Source: Candidatus Jorgensenbacteria bacterium (GTDB taxonomy: Bacteria; Patescibacteriota; Minisyncoccia; UBA6257; GWB1-50-10). Taken from it: 12,141 nucleotides of DNA. Shown piece after piece: positions 6,527-12,003 of the stretch. The DNA lies in the NCBI GenBank assembly GCA_016234345.1, contig JACRFG010000060.1, positions 1-12,141 on the forward strand, given 5' to 3'. Within the stretch, counting starts at the first letter, position 1; every line of letters begins with the position of its first letter. The notes under the pieces are model-generated. The model searched no databases. It was not told where the DNA came from and saw nothing but the letters and a program-made list of their open reading frames with translations. A program made the position numbers and the translations under genes.

Positions 6527-6781
6527 TTACAAACCTCGCAATTCTTCCAAAAAACGCTGTCTTAATGATGGCGCACCGAGCAATCCCGGTCTGTCTTCGT
6601 TTGTATCTTTTCTGCCTTCATTTGTCTCCGGCTCTACGCTTGCGGTTCCTCCAATATTGTCACTCTTTTCTCCTTCATTAGTATCCGTGCGCAATTCATT
6701 GGTTTTGATAGGCGGTGTTTCTACGTCCGGATCTTCGGTTTTACCCTCATATGGAGCAACGCTATCTGTTCCGCTTGGCAT
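6527..6781 (-). CDS. Small disordered acidic protein with TNE repeats
   Basis: An 84-residue protein that I do not recognise. Residues 1-64 are rich in Glu, Asp, Thr, Asn, Pro and Gly and should be disordered. Residues 67-84 (LLGAPSLRQRFLEELRGL) can form an amphipathic helix, perhaps a docking segment. Inside the disordered part the block TNE-4 residues-TNE occurs twice (27-36 and 53-62), an internal duplication. The start is supported by an AAAGGA site 7 nt upstream of the ATG and by a TGATAAAAT extended -10 (about 6794-6802). The shared terminator follows. There are no cysteines and no membrane segment. The gene is supported by the RBS and terminator, not by homology. Confidence 0.6.
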   Translation of the reverse strand: MPSGTDSVAPYEGKTEDPDVETPPIKTNELRTDTNEGEKSDNIGGTASVEPETNEGRKDTNEDRPGLLGAPSLRQRFLEELRGL

Positions 6782-6836
6782 ATTCTATTCCTTTATTTTA
6801 TCAACGAACGTTCTAGTATTAAGAGTAAGTTCAAAA

Positions 6837-6842
6837 TATATA
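6837..6842 (+). promoter_or_regulatory. -10 element of the YdjM-like gene
   Basis: TATATA ends 7 nt before the ATG at 6850, the same spacing as at 5123, 5165 and 9521, which predicts a leaderless mRNA. No convincing -35. Confidence 0.45.
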
Positions 6843-6849
6843 TCTGTCT

Positions 6850-7347
6850 ATGGATATAATTTCGCATGCCCTCTGGGGTGGAACCGTAATCCGTAAGAAA
6901 CCGCTCGCCTGGTTGGCTTTATTAACCGGCGCCGCGCCTGATATTTTAGGCAGCGGACCGGCATTCGTATATTTGATCGTAGCCCACGGCAAATTTTGGT
7001 CATCAGAAACCTGGATGCTTTTGCCGCAGATACTCAAAGATAATTATCACTTTTGGCATACTATTTTAGCTGCTATGTTGGTGGGGGTATTTCTATTATT
7101 TTGGGGCAAACGATTCATGATCTTCATCATCCCCTATCTTTTACATATTGTTATGGATTTATTCACACACCAAACCGACATGTTATCCAGATTGTTTTCT
7201 CCTTTCGTCCAATATAATATAAACCGCGTGAGCGGTCTCGATTGGTGGGAACATCCATGGATCTCATGGACTAATCTCGGATTGCTTGTTTCTGTAAATA
7301 TGGTTTTGTGGTACAGAGCAAAAAGAAAAATACGGGCTGTAGTATAG
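6850..7347 (+). CDS. YdjM/DUF457-like membrane-bound putative metal-dependent hydrolase
   Basis: A 165-residue polytopic membrane protein with about four hydrophobic segments. The motif order fits the LexA-binding/YdjM (DUF457) family: ISHALWG with H6, GAAPD with P30-D31, YHFWHT with H67 and H70, and LLHIVMDLFTH with H99, D103 and H107. These His/Asp residues at membrane edges could bind a metal. The family name comes from a LexA-regulated E. coli protein; the actual reaction is not established. The start is the ATG right after the -10. The last five codons and the stop lie inside the tRNA-Pro gene (7333-7347 shared), so mRNA and tRNA sequences overlap by 15 nt. Co-transcription with the tRNA is likely, as no promoter is evident between them. 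Confidence 0.8.
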   Translation: MDIISHALWGGTVIRKKPLAWLALLTGAAPDILGSGPAFVYLIVAHGKFWSSETWMLLPQILKDNYHFWHTILAAMLVGVFLLFWGKRFMIFIIPYLLHIVMDLFTHQTDMLSRLFSPFVQYNINRVSGLDWWEHPWISWTNLGLLVSVNMVLWYRAKRKIRAVV

Positions 7348-7406
7348 CGGCAGTACGCATGCATGGGGTGCATGTAGCCCGGGTTCGATTCCCGGCAGCC
7401 CGACCA
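7333..7406 (+). tRNA. tRNA-Pro (anticodon GGG), CCA encoded
   Basis: A complete cloverleaf: acceptor CGGGCTG/CAGCCCG with C1-G72 and discriminator A (both typical of bacterial tRNA-Pro); D stem GTAT/GTAC; anticodon stem CATGC/GCATG with loop ATGGGGT, anticodon GGG at 34-36; a 4-nt variable loop TAGC; T stem CCGGG/CCCGG with loop TTCGATT; and a genome-encoded CCA at 7404-7406. Its first 15 nt overlap the end of the upstream coding sequence. Confidence 0.95.
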
Positions 7407-7420
7407 ACAATTTAGAAAGA

Positions 7421-7474
7421 CTTAGCTCGGTTCCCTGCCTATCGGCAGGCAGGGATTCCGGATGGCCCGACAAA
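7421..7474 (+). repeat. tRNA 3'-end remnant split by a palindromic element
   Basis: Just after the tRNA, TTAGCTCGGTTC ... GATTCCGGATGGCCCGACAA repeats, with changes, the variable loop, T arm, acceptor and CCA region of the tRNA-Pro. It is interrupted in the T-loop position by a GC-rich palindrome: a perfect 9-bp stem (7432-7440 with 7447-7455) and a 6-nt loop ATCGGC. Exact insertion borders are ambiguous by a few bases because of the C/G runs. No T run follows, so it is not an ordinary terminator. Confidence 0.55.
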
Positions 7475-7490
7475 CAGGAAAACCTTTCGT

Positions 7491-8354
7491 CTATAAGTTT
7501 TTCGCAAAAAAATCAGTCACTCTTTTTTGATAATCTTTGCCGAAAGATCCGTGAGCAAGATTATCTTTAAACCAAAACTCGGCACGCGTATTATGCACTA
7601 GAGACTCTTTAAGCATGAGGGCGTGCTCAAAAGGAATTGTTGCATCATCAGTCGAGTGAATTATTAAAATGGGAATTGAGAGTTTTTTCACCGCATCGAC
7701 TGGTTCTGCTTTTTTTACATCAACTCCTAAGAATAGTTTAGCCCAAAATCCTGTCAAAAAACCAAGCGATCTACGAATGCCGTAAATCTGATAAAGTTCT
7801 CGAGTCATAAGATCAAGACTGGCATAGCTCGCTTCTGAAACAATTGCTTTTATTTCGTGAACGTCTGAAGCAATCACAAGCGCTACTGCAGCGCCCATGG
7901 AAAAACCCCAAACACCTGTTTCATTAATGCCGCGCGATTTAAGATAACGAAGCGCGGCTAAAAGATCTTCCTGTTCAAGCACTCCCGCGGTCGAATATCG
8001 CCCACCACTCTGACCTAAATATCTAAAATCAAAAAGAAAAAGATTATAACCATCGTGTAAAAACGAAAACGCCGGAAGTATATCACCTTTATCAGCCGGA
8101 TAACCGTGGAGCAGGACAATAGTTTTTTCGCCTAAACCGTTATTTTTAGGTATCCACCAACCCCTAAGGTTAATGTTATCTTCAGTTCGAAAATAAACGT
8201 CTTCGTACTCCATGGCCAAATCATTGGGATTAATATGCGAAATAATCTTAGGCGGTCGAATGGAAACATAAAAACCCCATAACGAAACAAGAATAAGAAA
8301 TATACCAAGTGCTAAAATTACGGATACCGCAAAAGACACAAGAGGTCTCACCAT
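7491..8354 (-). CDS. Membrane-anchored alpha/beta hydrolase
   Basis: A 287-residue protein with one N-terminal hydrophobic anchor (about 6-31), then an alpha/beta-hydrolase domain of the BEM46/YqkD-like type. It shows the oxyanion HGYP (83-86), the nucleophile elbow GFSMG with S152, the acid in IHSTDDATIP (D237) and the base in NLAHGS (H268), so the Ser-Asp-His triad is complete. Such proteins are esterases, thioesterases or peptidases; the substrate cannot be told. The catalytic domain probably faces outward from the membrane. Its TATACT (-10) ends 6 nt before the ATG, again leaderless. It lies 83 nt downstream of the S66 gene on the same strand, with a terminator between, so it is likely a separate transcript. 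Confidence 0.88.
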   Translation of the reverse strand: MVRPLVSFAVSVILALGIFLILVSLWGFYVSIRPPKIISHINPNDLAMEYEDVYFRTEDNINLRGWWIPKNNGLGEKTIVLLHGYPADKGDILPAFSFLHDGYNLFLFDFRYLGQSGGRYSTAGVLEQEDLLAALRYLKSRGINETGVWGFSMGAAVALVIASDVHEIKAIVSEASYASLDLMTRELYQIYGIRRSLGFLTGFWAKLFLGVDVKKAEPVDAVKKLSIPILIIHSTDDATIPFEHALMLKESLVHNTRAEFWFKDNLAHGSFGKDYQKRVTDFFAKNL

Positions 8355-8360
8355 ATATTT

Positions 8361-8366
8361 AGTATA
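8361..8366 (-). promoter_or_regulatory. -10 element of the alpha/beta hydrolase gene
   Basis: TATACT on the minus strand, 6 nt before the ATG at 8354; it predicts a transcript that begins at the start codon. No clear -35. Confidence 0.5.
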
Positions 8367-8380
8367 TCTAATAAGACGAC

Positions 8381-8413
8381 AAAAAACGTCCGTAATTATT
8401 GCAGACGCTTTTT
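8381..8413 (-). terminator. Terminator of the S66 peptidase gene
   Basis: On the minus strand the stem CGTCTG/CGGACG (8402-8407 with 8387-8392, one G-T pair) with a 9-nt loop is followed by TTTTTTG and preceded by an A run. It lies 25 nt after the S66 stop and just upstream of the alpha/beta hydrolase promoter. Confidence 0.65.
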
Positions 8414-8437
8414 AGCAAACGATTAACTGATAATTTA

Positions 8438-9430
8438 TTAATCGCTTAAATACTTATCAACAATTGAAAGTTTTCCGGTCCTGCCGGGTCCGGGGCAATC
8501 GAGAAGGGCATTTGCGCCAATCGGCAACGTTAAACTTGTTACGTCATGGCCAAAATCAACTCCATAGAGAATCGGGAAATTGAATCCTTCCGTAGCTTTT
8601 AAAATAATATCTTCTACTACCGGTGGACGCTCTAAGCTTGCCCATTTTTCTCTATCATCTTCATCAATAGGTTGAAGATTGGTAATTTTTCCTACCACCA
8701 TACCCTCGATTTTTTTGAATACCTTTGCGATGCGAAGTCTCCATAGGTAATTATCGATCCCTTCTATGGTTTCATCGACTTCCTCCCAAAAAAGAATCTT
8801 CCCGTCCCACTTTGGCTCGTAGGGCGTACCAATGAGCCCAAGCATCACATTCAGGTTGCCCCCCACAAGCGTTCCTTCAGCTCGCCCTGGCCTAAGCACT
8901 TTCCACTCGGTGTAGGCCGGCAATTTACCGATCTCTCCTTTCATGAGAGTGTTTTTAAAACTTTTGAGCATATATTTGCCGCCGCTCGATCGCTGAGAAA
9001 CAACGAGATCCGACGCAAGTCCACCCTCAACGGTTGGTCCGTGAAATGTAACGAGTCCTGTTTTTTCGGTTATGGGATTCAAGAGCGTCACGATATCCGA
9101 ATAACCGACAAAAATCTTGGGATTTTTTTCGATGATTCCCCAATCGATATCGGGTAACAATTGAATCGCCGCATACCCCCCACCCGTGCAAAAAATGGCT
9201 TTCACTTCGTCGTCCACAAACATGGTGTGAAGGTCGTGAAGACGATCTTCACGCGTACCGGCCTGATAGTTCGCGTGAACATCAAGCGCTCGAGGACCCA
9301 ATTTCGGCTTAAAACCCAAAGACTCAAGAGTCTTCATTCCTCGAGATAATTCCCTTTTTGAAAATACCGGCGTTGAAGGAGATACGACACCAACCACATC
9401 TCCAGATTTGAGTCGAGGAGGCTTTATCAT
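8438..9430 (-). CDS. S66 family serine peptidase (LD-carboxypeptidase / MccF-like)
   Basis: A 330-residue S66 peptidase. Known members either remove the terminal D-Ala from murein tetrapeptides (LdcA) or detoxify microcin C-type peptidyl-adenylates (MccF). Visible: SGDVVGVVSPSTP at 9-21, GGGYAAIQLLPDID at 83-96, the nucleophile in VGYSD (S111), FHGPTVEGGL at 129-138, PGRAEGTLVGGNL at 181-193, the catalytic Glu in LFWEEVDE (E216) and the His in VDFGHD (H295). There is no signal peptide, so it is cytosolic, which fits murein recycling or MccF-like immunity. Length 330 and the Trp before LRPGRAEG lean toward the MccF-like side, but the two cannot be separated safely by eye. It is divergent from the C39/M14 pair across a 90-bp gap. 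Confidence 0.9.
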   Translation of the reverse strand: MIKPPRLKSGDVVGVVSPSTPVFSKRELSRGMKTLESLGFKPKLGPRALDVHANYQAGTREDRLHDLHTMFVDDEVKAIFCTGGGYAAIQLLPDIDWGIIEKNPKIFVGYSDIVTLLNPITEKTGLVTFHGPTVEGGLASDLVVSQRSSGGKYMLKSFKNTLMKGEIGKLPAYTEWKVLRPGRAEGTLVGGNLNVMLGLIGTPYEPKWDGKILFWEEVDETIEGIDNYLWRLRIAKVFKKIEGMVVGKITNLQPIDEDDREKWASLERPPVVEDIILKATEGFNFPILYGVDFGHDVTSLTLPIGANALLDCPGPGRTGKLSIVDKYLSD

Positions 9431-9439
9431 AGCACTATA

Positions 9440-9468
9440 TTCATAGAGATTAGTTAGTCTGAAGTCAA
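9440..9468 (-). promoter_or_regulatory. Promoter of the S66 peptidase gene
   Basis: TTGACT (9463-9468), a 17-nt spacer and TATGAA (9440-9445) on the minus strand; the -10 ends 9 nt before the ATG, so the leader would be 0-3 nt. Confidence 0.55.
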
Positions 9469-9475
9469 ACTTGAC
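9464..9475. promoter_or_regulatory. Inverted repeat over the S66 -35 box
   Basis: GTCAA-AC-TTGAC, a perfect 5-2-5 inverted repeat. Its left arm is most of the S66 -35 box. Its right arm begins a TTGACA (9471-9476) that is too far (31 nt) from the downstream -10 to be its -35. It could be an operator controlling the divergent pair, or chance. Confidence 0.35.
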
Positions 9476-9507
9476 ATATAGAGCTTTTTATTTTTGAGAA
9501 AATTTTC

Positions 9508-9513
9508 TATAAT
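9508..9513 (+). promoter_or_regulatory. -10 element of the C39-M14 operon
   Basis: A perfect TATAAT ends 7 nt before the ATG at 9521, predicting a leaderless first gene. The -35 position (TTTTTA) is weak. Confidence 0.6.
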
Positions 9514-9520
9514 ATCCTTA

Positions 9521-10003
9521 ATGATACGATTGCCCAAAGTTAGGCAGAAACCGGGACTCTGCGGTCCGGCTGCACTCAAAATTCTCCTCAGTTACTACGG
9601 CAAAAGATTACCCCTCCGAAAGCTCGTCCACCTTTGTAAAACCGACCCTAAAATAGGGACATATCACGCTGATATGGCCCGTCTTTGCAGAAAGCTTGGA
9701 TTTAAAACCATAGCCAAAGACCGCGGCACGCTCCAAATTGTCAGGAATTACCTTGAAAATAAGACGCCAGTCCTTGTAGGATGGTTTGCTTTCTCCGGAG
9801 ACCATTTTTCGGTCATATCGAACGTCACCAAAAAATACGTATATATGCGTGATACCGAACGAAAACTCAAATATGGTAAACGCAAAATCCCCATACAGCG
9901 ATTTATGGAGCTCTGGTTTGATTTTGACGATAAACGAGATCCAAACAAAAAAACTAATCGTTGGTACATGGTTATTAACCCTAAGCAAAAATCAAAACCA
10001 TGA
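9521..10003 (+). CDS. C39-like papain-fold cysteine peptidase (stand-alone)
   Basis: A 160-residue protein fitting the C39-like (C39_2) pattern: oxyanion Gln and nucleophile in RQKPGLCGPAALKILLSYYG (Q9, C14), His in FSGDHFSVI (H95) and Asp in VYMRDTE (D111), followed by the usual basic/aromatic tail (IPIQRFMELWFDFD ... RWYMVIN). C39 peptidases cut after GG-type leader sequences of bacteriocins, but that domain is normally fused to an ABC transporter. This one has no transmembrane segment, no ATPase and no signal peptide, so the substrate is unknown. The open frame extends nine codons upstream to a TTG, but the -10 box lies within that extension, so ATG 9521 is chosen. Its TGA stop overlaps the next gene's ATG by 4 nt. 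Confidence 0.82.
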   Translation: MIRLPKVRQKPGLCGPAALKILLSYYGKRLPLRKLVHLCKTDPKIGTYHADMARLCRKLGFKTIAKDRGTLQIVRNYLENKTPVLVGWFAFSGDHFSVISNVTKKYVYMRDTERKLKYGKRKIPIQRFMELWFDFDDKRDPNKKTNRWYMVINPKQKSKP

Positions 10004-11244
10004 AAATCATCTATGTAAACGGCTTTAAAATAAGAGATATATTTGGAGATATGAATTTTAACCTGCTCGGCCGAAATCCCGACTGGGATTATCACTGGTA
10101 TATACCTCCAAAAGAAATCTGGATCGAAAAACGAGCCAAAAAAGAAACAGAATTTCTGATACGGACGGACAATCTAGAAAAGAAATTTGACCCCCGAAAC
10201 AAAAGAGATTATTGGAAACTAAGAAAAATCATGGCTCAAAAGCTCAAGCAACCACAGAACATATCGTTGGATTCCATAACCCTTAAAAAATATACAATGA
10301 ATGGAAATACAATTAGGATTGTTCGCGGGAATCTTGTCAGAAAATATTTGGATTATGGTTTTATAATCGGCGGCCACAGCGAGGTATACCCATGGTACAT
10401 ACCGACAAAAGAAATTTGGCTCGATGACGCAGTTGAACCAGCCGAAAGAAAATATATTTTGGTACACGAGAATCTCGAGTACAATCTTATGAAAAAAGGG
10501 GCGGGCTATGGTAAAGCTCACGATCTAGCCTGTGTTGCTGAAGAAGCAAGCAGAGTCCACGATGGCATTGCCACGTATACTATTCATAATCCAATCGCCC
10601 CCCTGCCTTTCTTAAAAATCAATGAATTGTCTCGAAAAAGAGTTCTGGTAGTTTCGGGCATCCACGGCAATGAACCGTCGGGTCCATATGCAATAGCAAA
10701 GTATCTTCTCCAAAACAAAAAAACAGAAAAAGGAATTGATATTGCGCCGATTTTAAACCCGACCGGTTTTGAAAAAGGGACTAGAAAGAATGCGGGAGGC
10801 AAAGACTTAAACCGTTTTTTCTTCGACCAAGCTATACGCGGCGAACCCGAGGAATGCACAATCGCGAGAAACTTCTTGAAACGGGTTACAAAACCATACG
10901 AACTGCTCCTGTCTATCCACGAAGATTACGAACGTAAAGAGTTCTATCTTTATGAAGCCGGCAACGGTATAAATTCAAAAGTTATACGGAATATTTTTAG
11001 CATTATAAAAAAAGCCGGAATAGAACTCTTCAACGGCCTTGACGATAAAGAATTGGGCAATTTAGTCATTGACGGCCATGTACCGATGGAAACCAACGAT
11101 CAATTCCCAGCTTTAGAAGAGTTTGTTTCGAGAACCAGAAAAGCAAAACGAGTAATAACTTTAGAAATTCCCGGCCGCCTGCCTTTAGAGAGAAAAATTA
11201 ATCTTGGCGTCCTCATTATTAAAGCTGTTGTGGAATCGTTATGA
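10000..11244 (+). CDS. M14-type zinc hydrolase with a duplicated N-terminal HExxE module
   Basis: A 414-residue protein in two parts. Residues about 212-414 look like an M14/succinylglutamate desuccinylase-aspartoacylase fold: zinc ligands in SGIHGNEPSG (H222, E225), DLNR with N271 and R272, third ligand in LSIHED (H307), catalytic Glu in TLEIPG (E389). These enzymes split C-terminal residues or amide bonds of small peptides. Residues about 10-190 contain a tandem duplication: WYIPPKEIW (33-41) and WYIPTKEIW (132-140), each followed by a related 50-residue block. Copy 2 has VHENLE (H156, E157, E160), then YGKAHDLA (Y170, H174) and E181, a zincin-like arrangement. Copy 1 has RTDNLE and YWKLRKI in those places, so the putative site is lost. 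There is no signal peptide. It is translationally coupled to the C39-like gene (ATGA). The M14 call is firm; the N-terminal role is inference. Confidence 0.8.
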   Translation: MKIIYVNGFKIRDIFGDMNFNLLGRNPDWDYHWYIPPKEIWIEKRAKKETEFLIRTDNLEKKFDPRNKRDYWKLRKIMAQKLKQPQNISLDSITLKKYTMNGNTIRIVRGNLVRKYLDYGFIIGGHSEVYPWYIPTKEIWLDDAVEPAERKYILVHENLEYNLMKKGAGYGKAHDLACVAEEASRVHDGIATYTIHNPIAPLPFLKINELSRKRVLVVSGIHGNEPSGPYAIAKYLLQNKKTEKGIDIAPILNPTGFEKGTRKNAGGKDLNRFFFDQAIRGEPEECTIARNFLKRVTKPYELLLSIHEDYERKEFYLYEAGNGINSKVIRNIFSIIKKAGIELFNGLDDKELGNLVIDGHVPMETNDQFPALEEFVSRTRKAKRVITLEIPGRLPLERKINLGVLIIKAVVESL

Positions 11245-11260
11245 ACTTTAATTTCTTTTC

Positions 11261-11289
11261 AAAAACAAAAAAATCGCGTGATAACGCGA
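11261..11289 (-). terminator. Rho-independent terminator of the 6S-like RNA
   Basis: The stem TCGCGT/ACGCGA (11284-11289 with 11274-11279) with a 4-nt loop is followed on the minus strand by seven T, one G and five more T. On the plus strand the hairpin has only a mixed tail, so it is a poor terminator for the M14 gene that ends at 11244. Confidence 0.8.
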
Positions 11290-11456
11290 CATTATTTCTC
11301 TTAGAAACGGAAACCCCGCCTAATCGATTCCCGGCTCTAAAGTAAGTGGGTGTGCTCAATCTGATTCTTAAGAAAACTTTTAAATCCTCTATCGAATCAG
11401 ACTATTTTGCACTCCCTTAGTTTCGATATTTGATCCGGAATCTACAAGCGGGATTC
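11262..11456 (-). ncRNA. ssrS: Structured RNA, 6S-RNA-like (about 190 nt)
   Basis: This gap holds no credible reading frame but a full transcription unit on the minus strand: promoter (11463-11490), predicted start at 11455-11456 and a terminator (11261-11289). Between them is one long rod. Closing stems are GCGGG/CCCGC (11448-11452 with 11315-11319) and CCGGAATC with GATTCCcGG (11435-11442 with 11326-11334, one bulge). A large central bubble of 18 and 13 nt (11417-11434 and 11335-11347) follows. The apical arm has GCACtCCC/GGGtGTGC (11409-11416 with 11348-11355), GAATCAGA/TCTGATTC (11394-11401 with 11360-11367) and a terminal hairpin. Closing stem, big central bubble and long apical arm at 180-200 nt is the architecture of 6S RNA, which binds sigma70-RNA polymerase as an open-promoter mimic. 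The structure is directly visible; the 6S identity is inference. Confidence 0.6.
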
Positions 11457-11462
11457 ATTTAT

Positions 11463-11490
11463 ATTATAGAACAAGGACTTACCGTTACAA
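11463..11490 (-). promoter_or_regulatory. Promoter of the 6S-like RNA
   Basis: TTGTAA (11485-11490), a 16-nt spacer and a perfect TATAAT (11463-11468) on the minus strand. The start 7 nt downstream (11455-11456) coincides with the beginning of the closing stem, which supports both calls. Confidence 0.65.
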
Positions 11491-11517
11491 TGGCTCTTGG
11501 CTGTGGATAATCAGGAC

Positions 11518-11555
11518 AAAAAACAGACGGAGTAACCTCGTCTGTTTTATTTTAT
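11518..11555 (-). terminator. Terminator of the methyltransferase-like gene (bidirectional)
   Basis: The stem AAAACAGACG/CGTCTGTTTT is extended by AG/CT across a bulged G, with loop TAAC. On the minus strand it ends in a run of six T, and it starts at the stop of the 11552-12001 gene. On plus it is followed by ATTTTAT. Confidence 0.88.
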
Positions 11556-12001
11556 AAAATTTTTAAGAAATACGAACGCCGAATAACATAATCGGGCTTA
11601 CCACTATAGTATTCCCGCATATCATAAAAACCATCAATACACTGAAACCCTTCTTCAGTCATAACGTTAAACCATACATCCTCTTTTTTTCTAGCATCGT
11701 CGTTTTTTACGTATGTTCCCATCACAATTCCCGTACCGTGAGGTTTTACTATTCTTTTTAGAGACCGCAGTGTGTACCCAAGCCATTCAGGAGAAGAAAA
11801 AACAAACCCGGCTTTACAAACAAATCCGTCAAATGTCTGGGAAGGGAATTTGAAAACGGCTTTTGGCTCGATAACACATTCGTAACCGCGTTCGACGAGC
11901 CAATCCCGATCCTCATTGCTTCCTTCACCTCCCATAATAAGCAGTTTGCCGTGTGGCACGTACCGCTTAAACGTCAAAAGAAGGAATTCATCAAAGATCA
12001 T
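11552..12001 (-). CDS. Short class I methyltransferase-like protein
   Basis: A 149-residue protein with a Rossmann-like pattern. GKLLIMGGEGSN (18-29) is a glycine-rich loop after a beta strand, in the place of methyltransferase motif I. VERGYECVIEP (36-46) ends in an acidic residue as in motif II. FDGFVCKAGFVF (57-68) corresponds to motif IV, and SLKRIVKPHGTGIVMGTYV (80-98) matches the usual L..LLKPGG..... motif. It is shorter than most class I methyltransferases (often 200 or more) and lacks the N-terminal helices and the last strands, so it may be a minimal or non-catalytic relative; the substrate is unknown. The ATG is 2 nt after the stop of the upstream pyrophosphohydrolase-like gene, so the two form an operon, and a strong terminator ends it. 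Confidence 0.6.
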   Translation of the reverse strand: MIFDEFLLLTFKRYVPHGKLLIMGGEGSNEDRDWLVERGYECVIEPKAVFKFPSQTFDGFVCKAGFVFSSPEWLGYTLRSLKRIVKPHGTGIVMGTYVKNDDARKKEDVWFNVMTEEGFQCIDGFYDMREYYSGKPDYVIRRSYFLKIL

Positions 12002-12003
12002 GA

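Noticed and set aside
6510..6896. 128-codon plus-strand frame opposite the 84-aa gene
   Set aside because: Ser/Leu/Val-rich shadow starting inside the rpmB terminator loop; no RBS.
7431..7456. Palindrome after the tRNA as a Rho-independent terminator
   Set aside because: Neither strand has a T run after the stem, unlike every other terminator in the window.
7264..7473. Minus-strand frame with ...GIEPGLHAPHACVLP..., 69 codons
   Set aside because: This is antisense translation of the tRNA-Pro gene; such GIEPG-type strings are a well-known artefact in protein databases.
9494..9520. TTG start nine codons upstream of the C39-like gene
   Set aside because: No RBS, and the TATAAT lies within this stretch; the ATG at 9521 has the same -10 spacing as other genes here.
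9608..10859. Minus-strand frames antisense to the C39-like and M14-type genes (9608-9988, 9748-10095, 10219-10521, 10584-10859)
   Set aside because: They overlap genes with intact catalytic motifs, show no recognisable motifs and have no promoter or RBS support.
3980..11244. Alternative genetic code with TGA as Gly (Gracilibacteria type)
   Set aside because: TGA ends rpsL, the C39-like and the M14-type genes at family-appropriate lengths, twice within ATGA overlaps, and no conserved gene needs TGA read as sense.
11491..11511. Six-codon plus-strand frame (MALGCG) as a leader peptide
   Set aside because: No regulated gene follows on that strand, the purine patch is 12 nt away, and the stretch overlaps the promoter of the minus-strand RNA.
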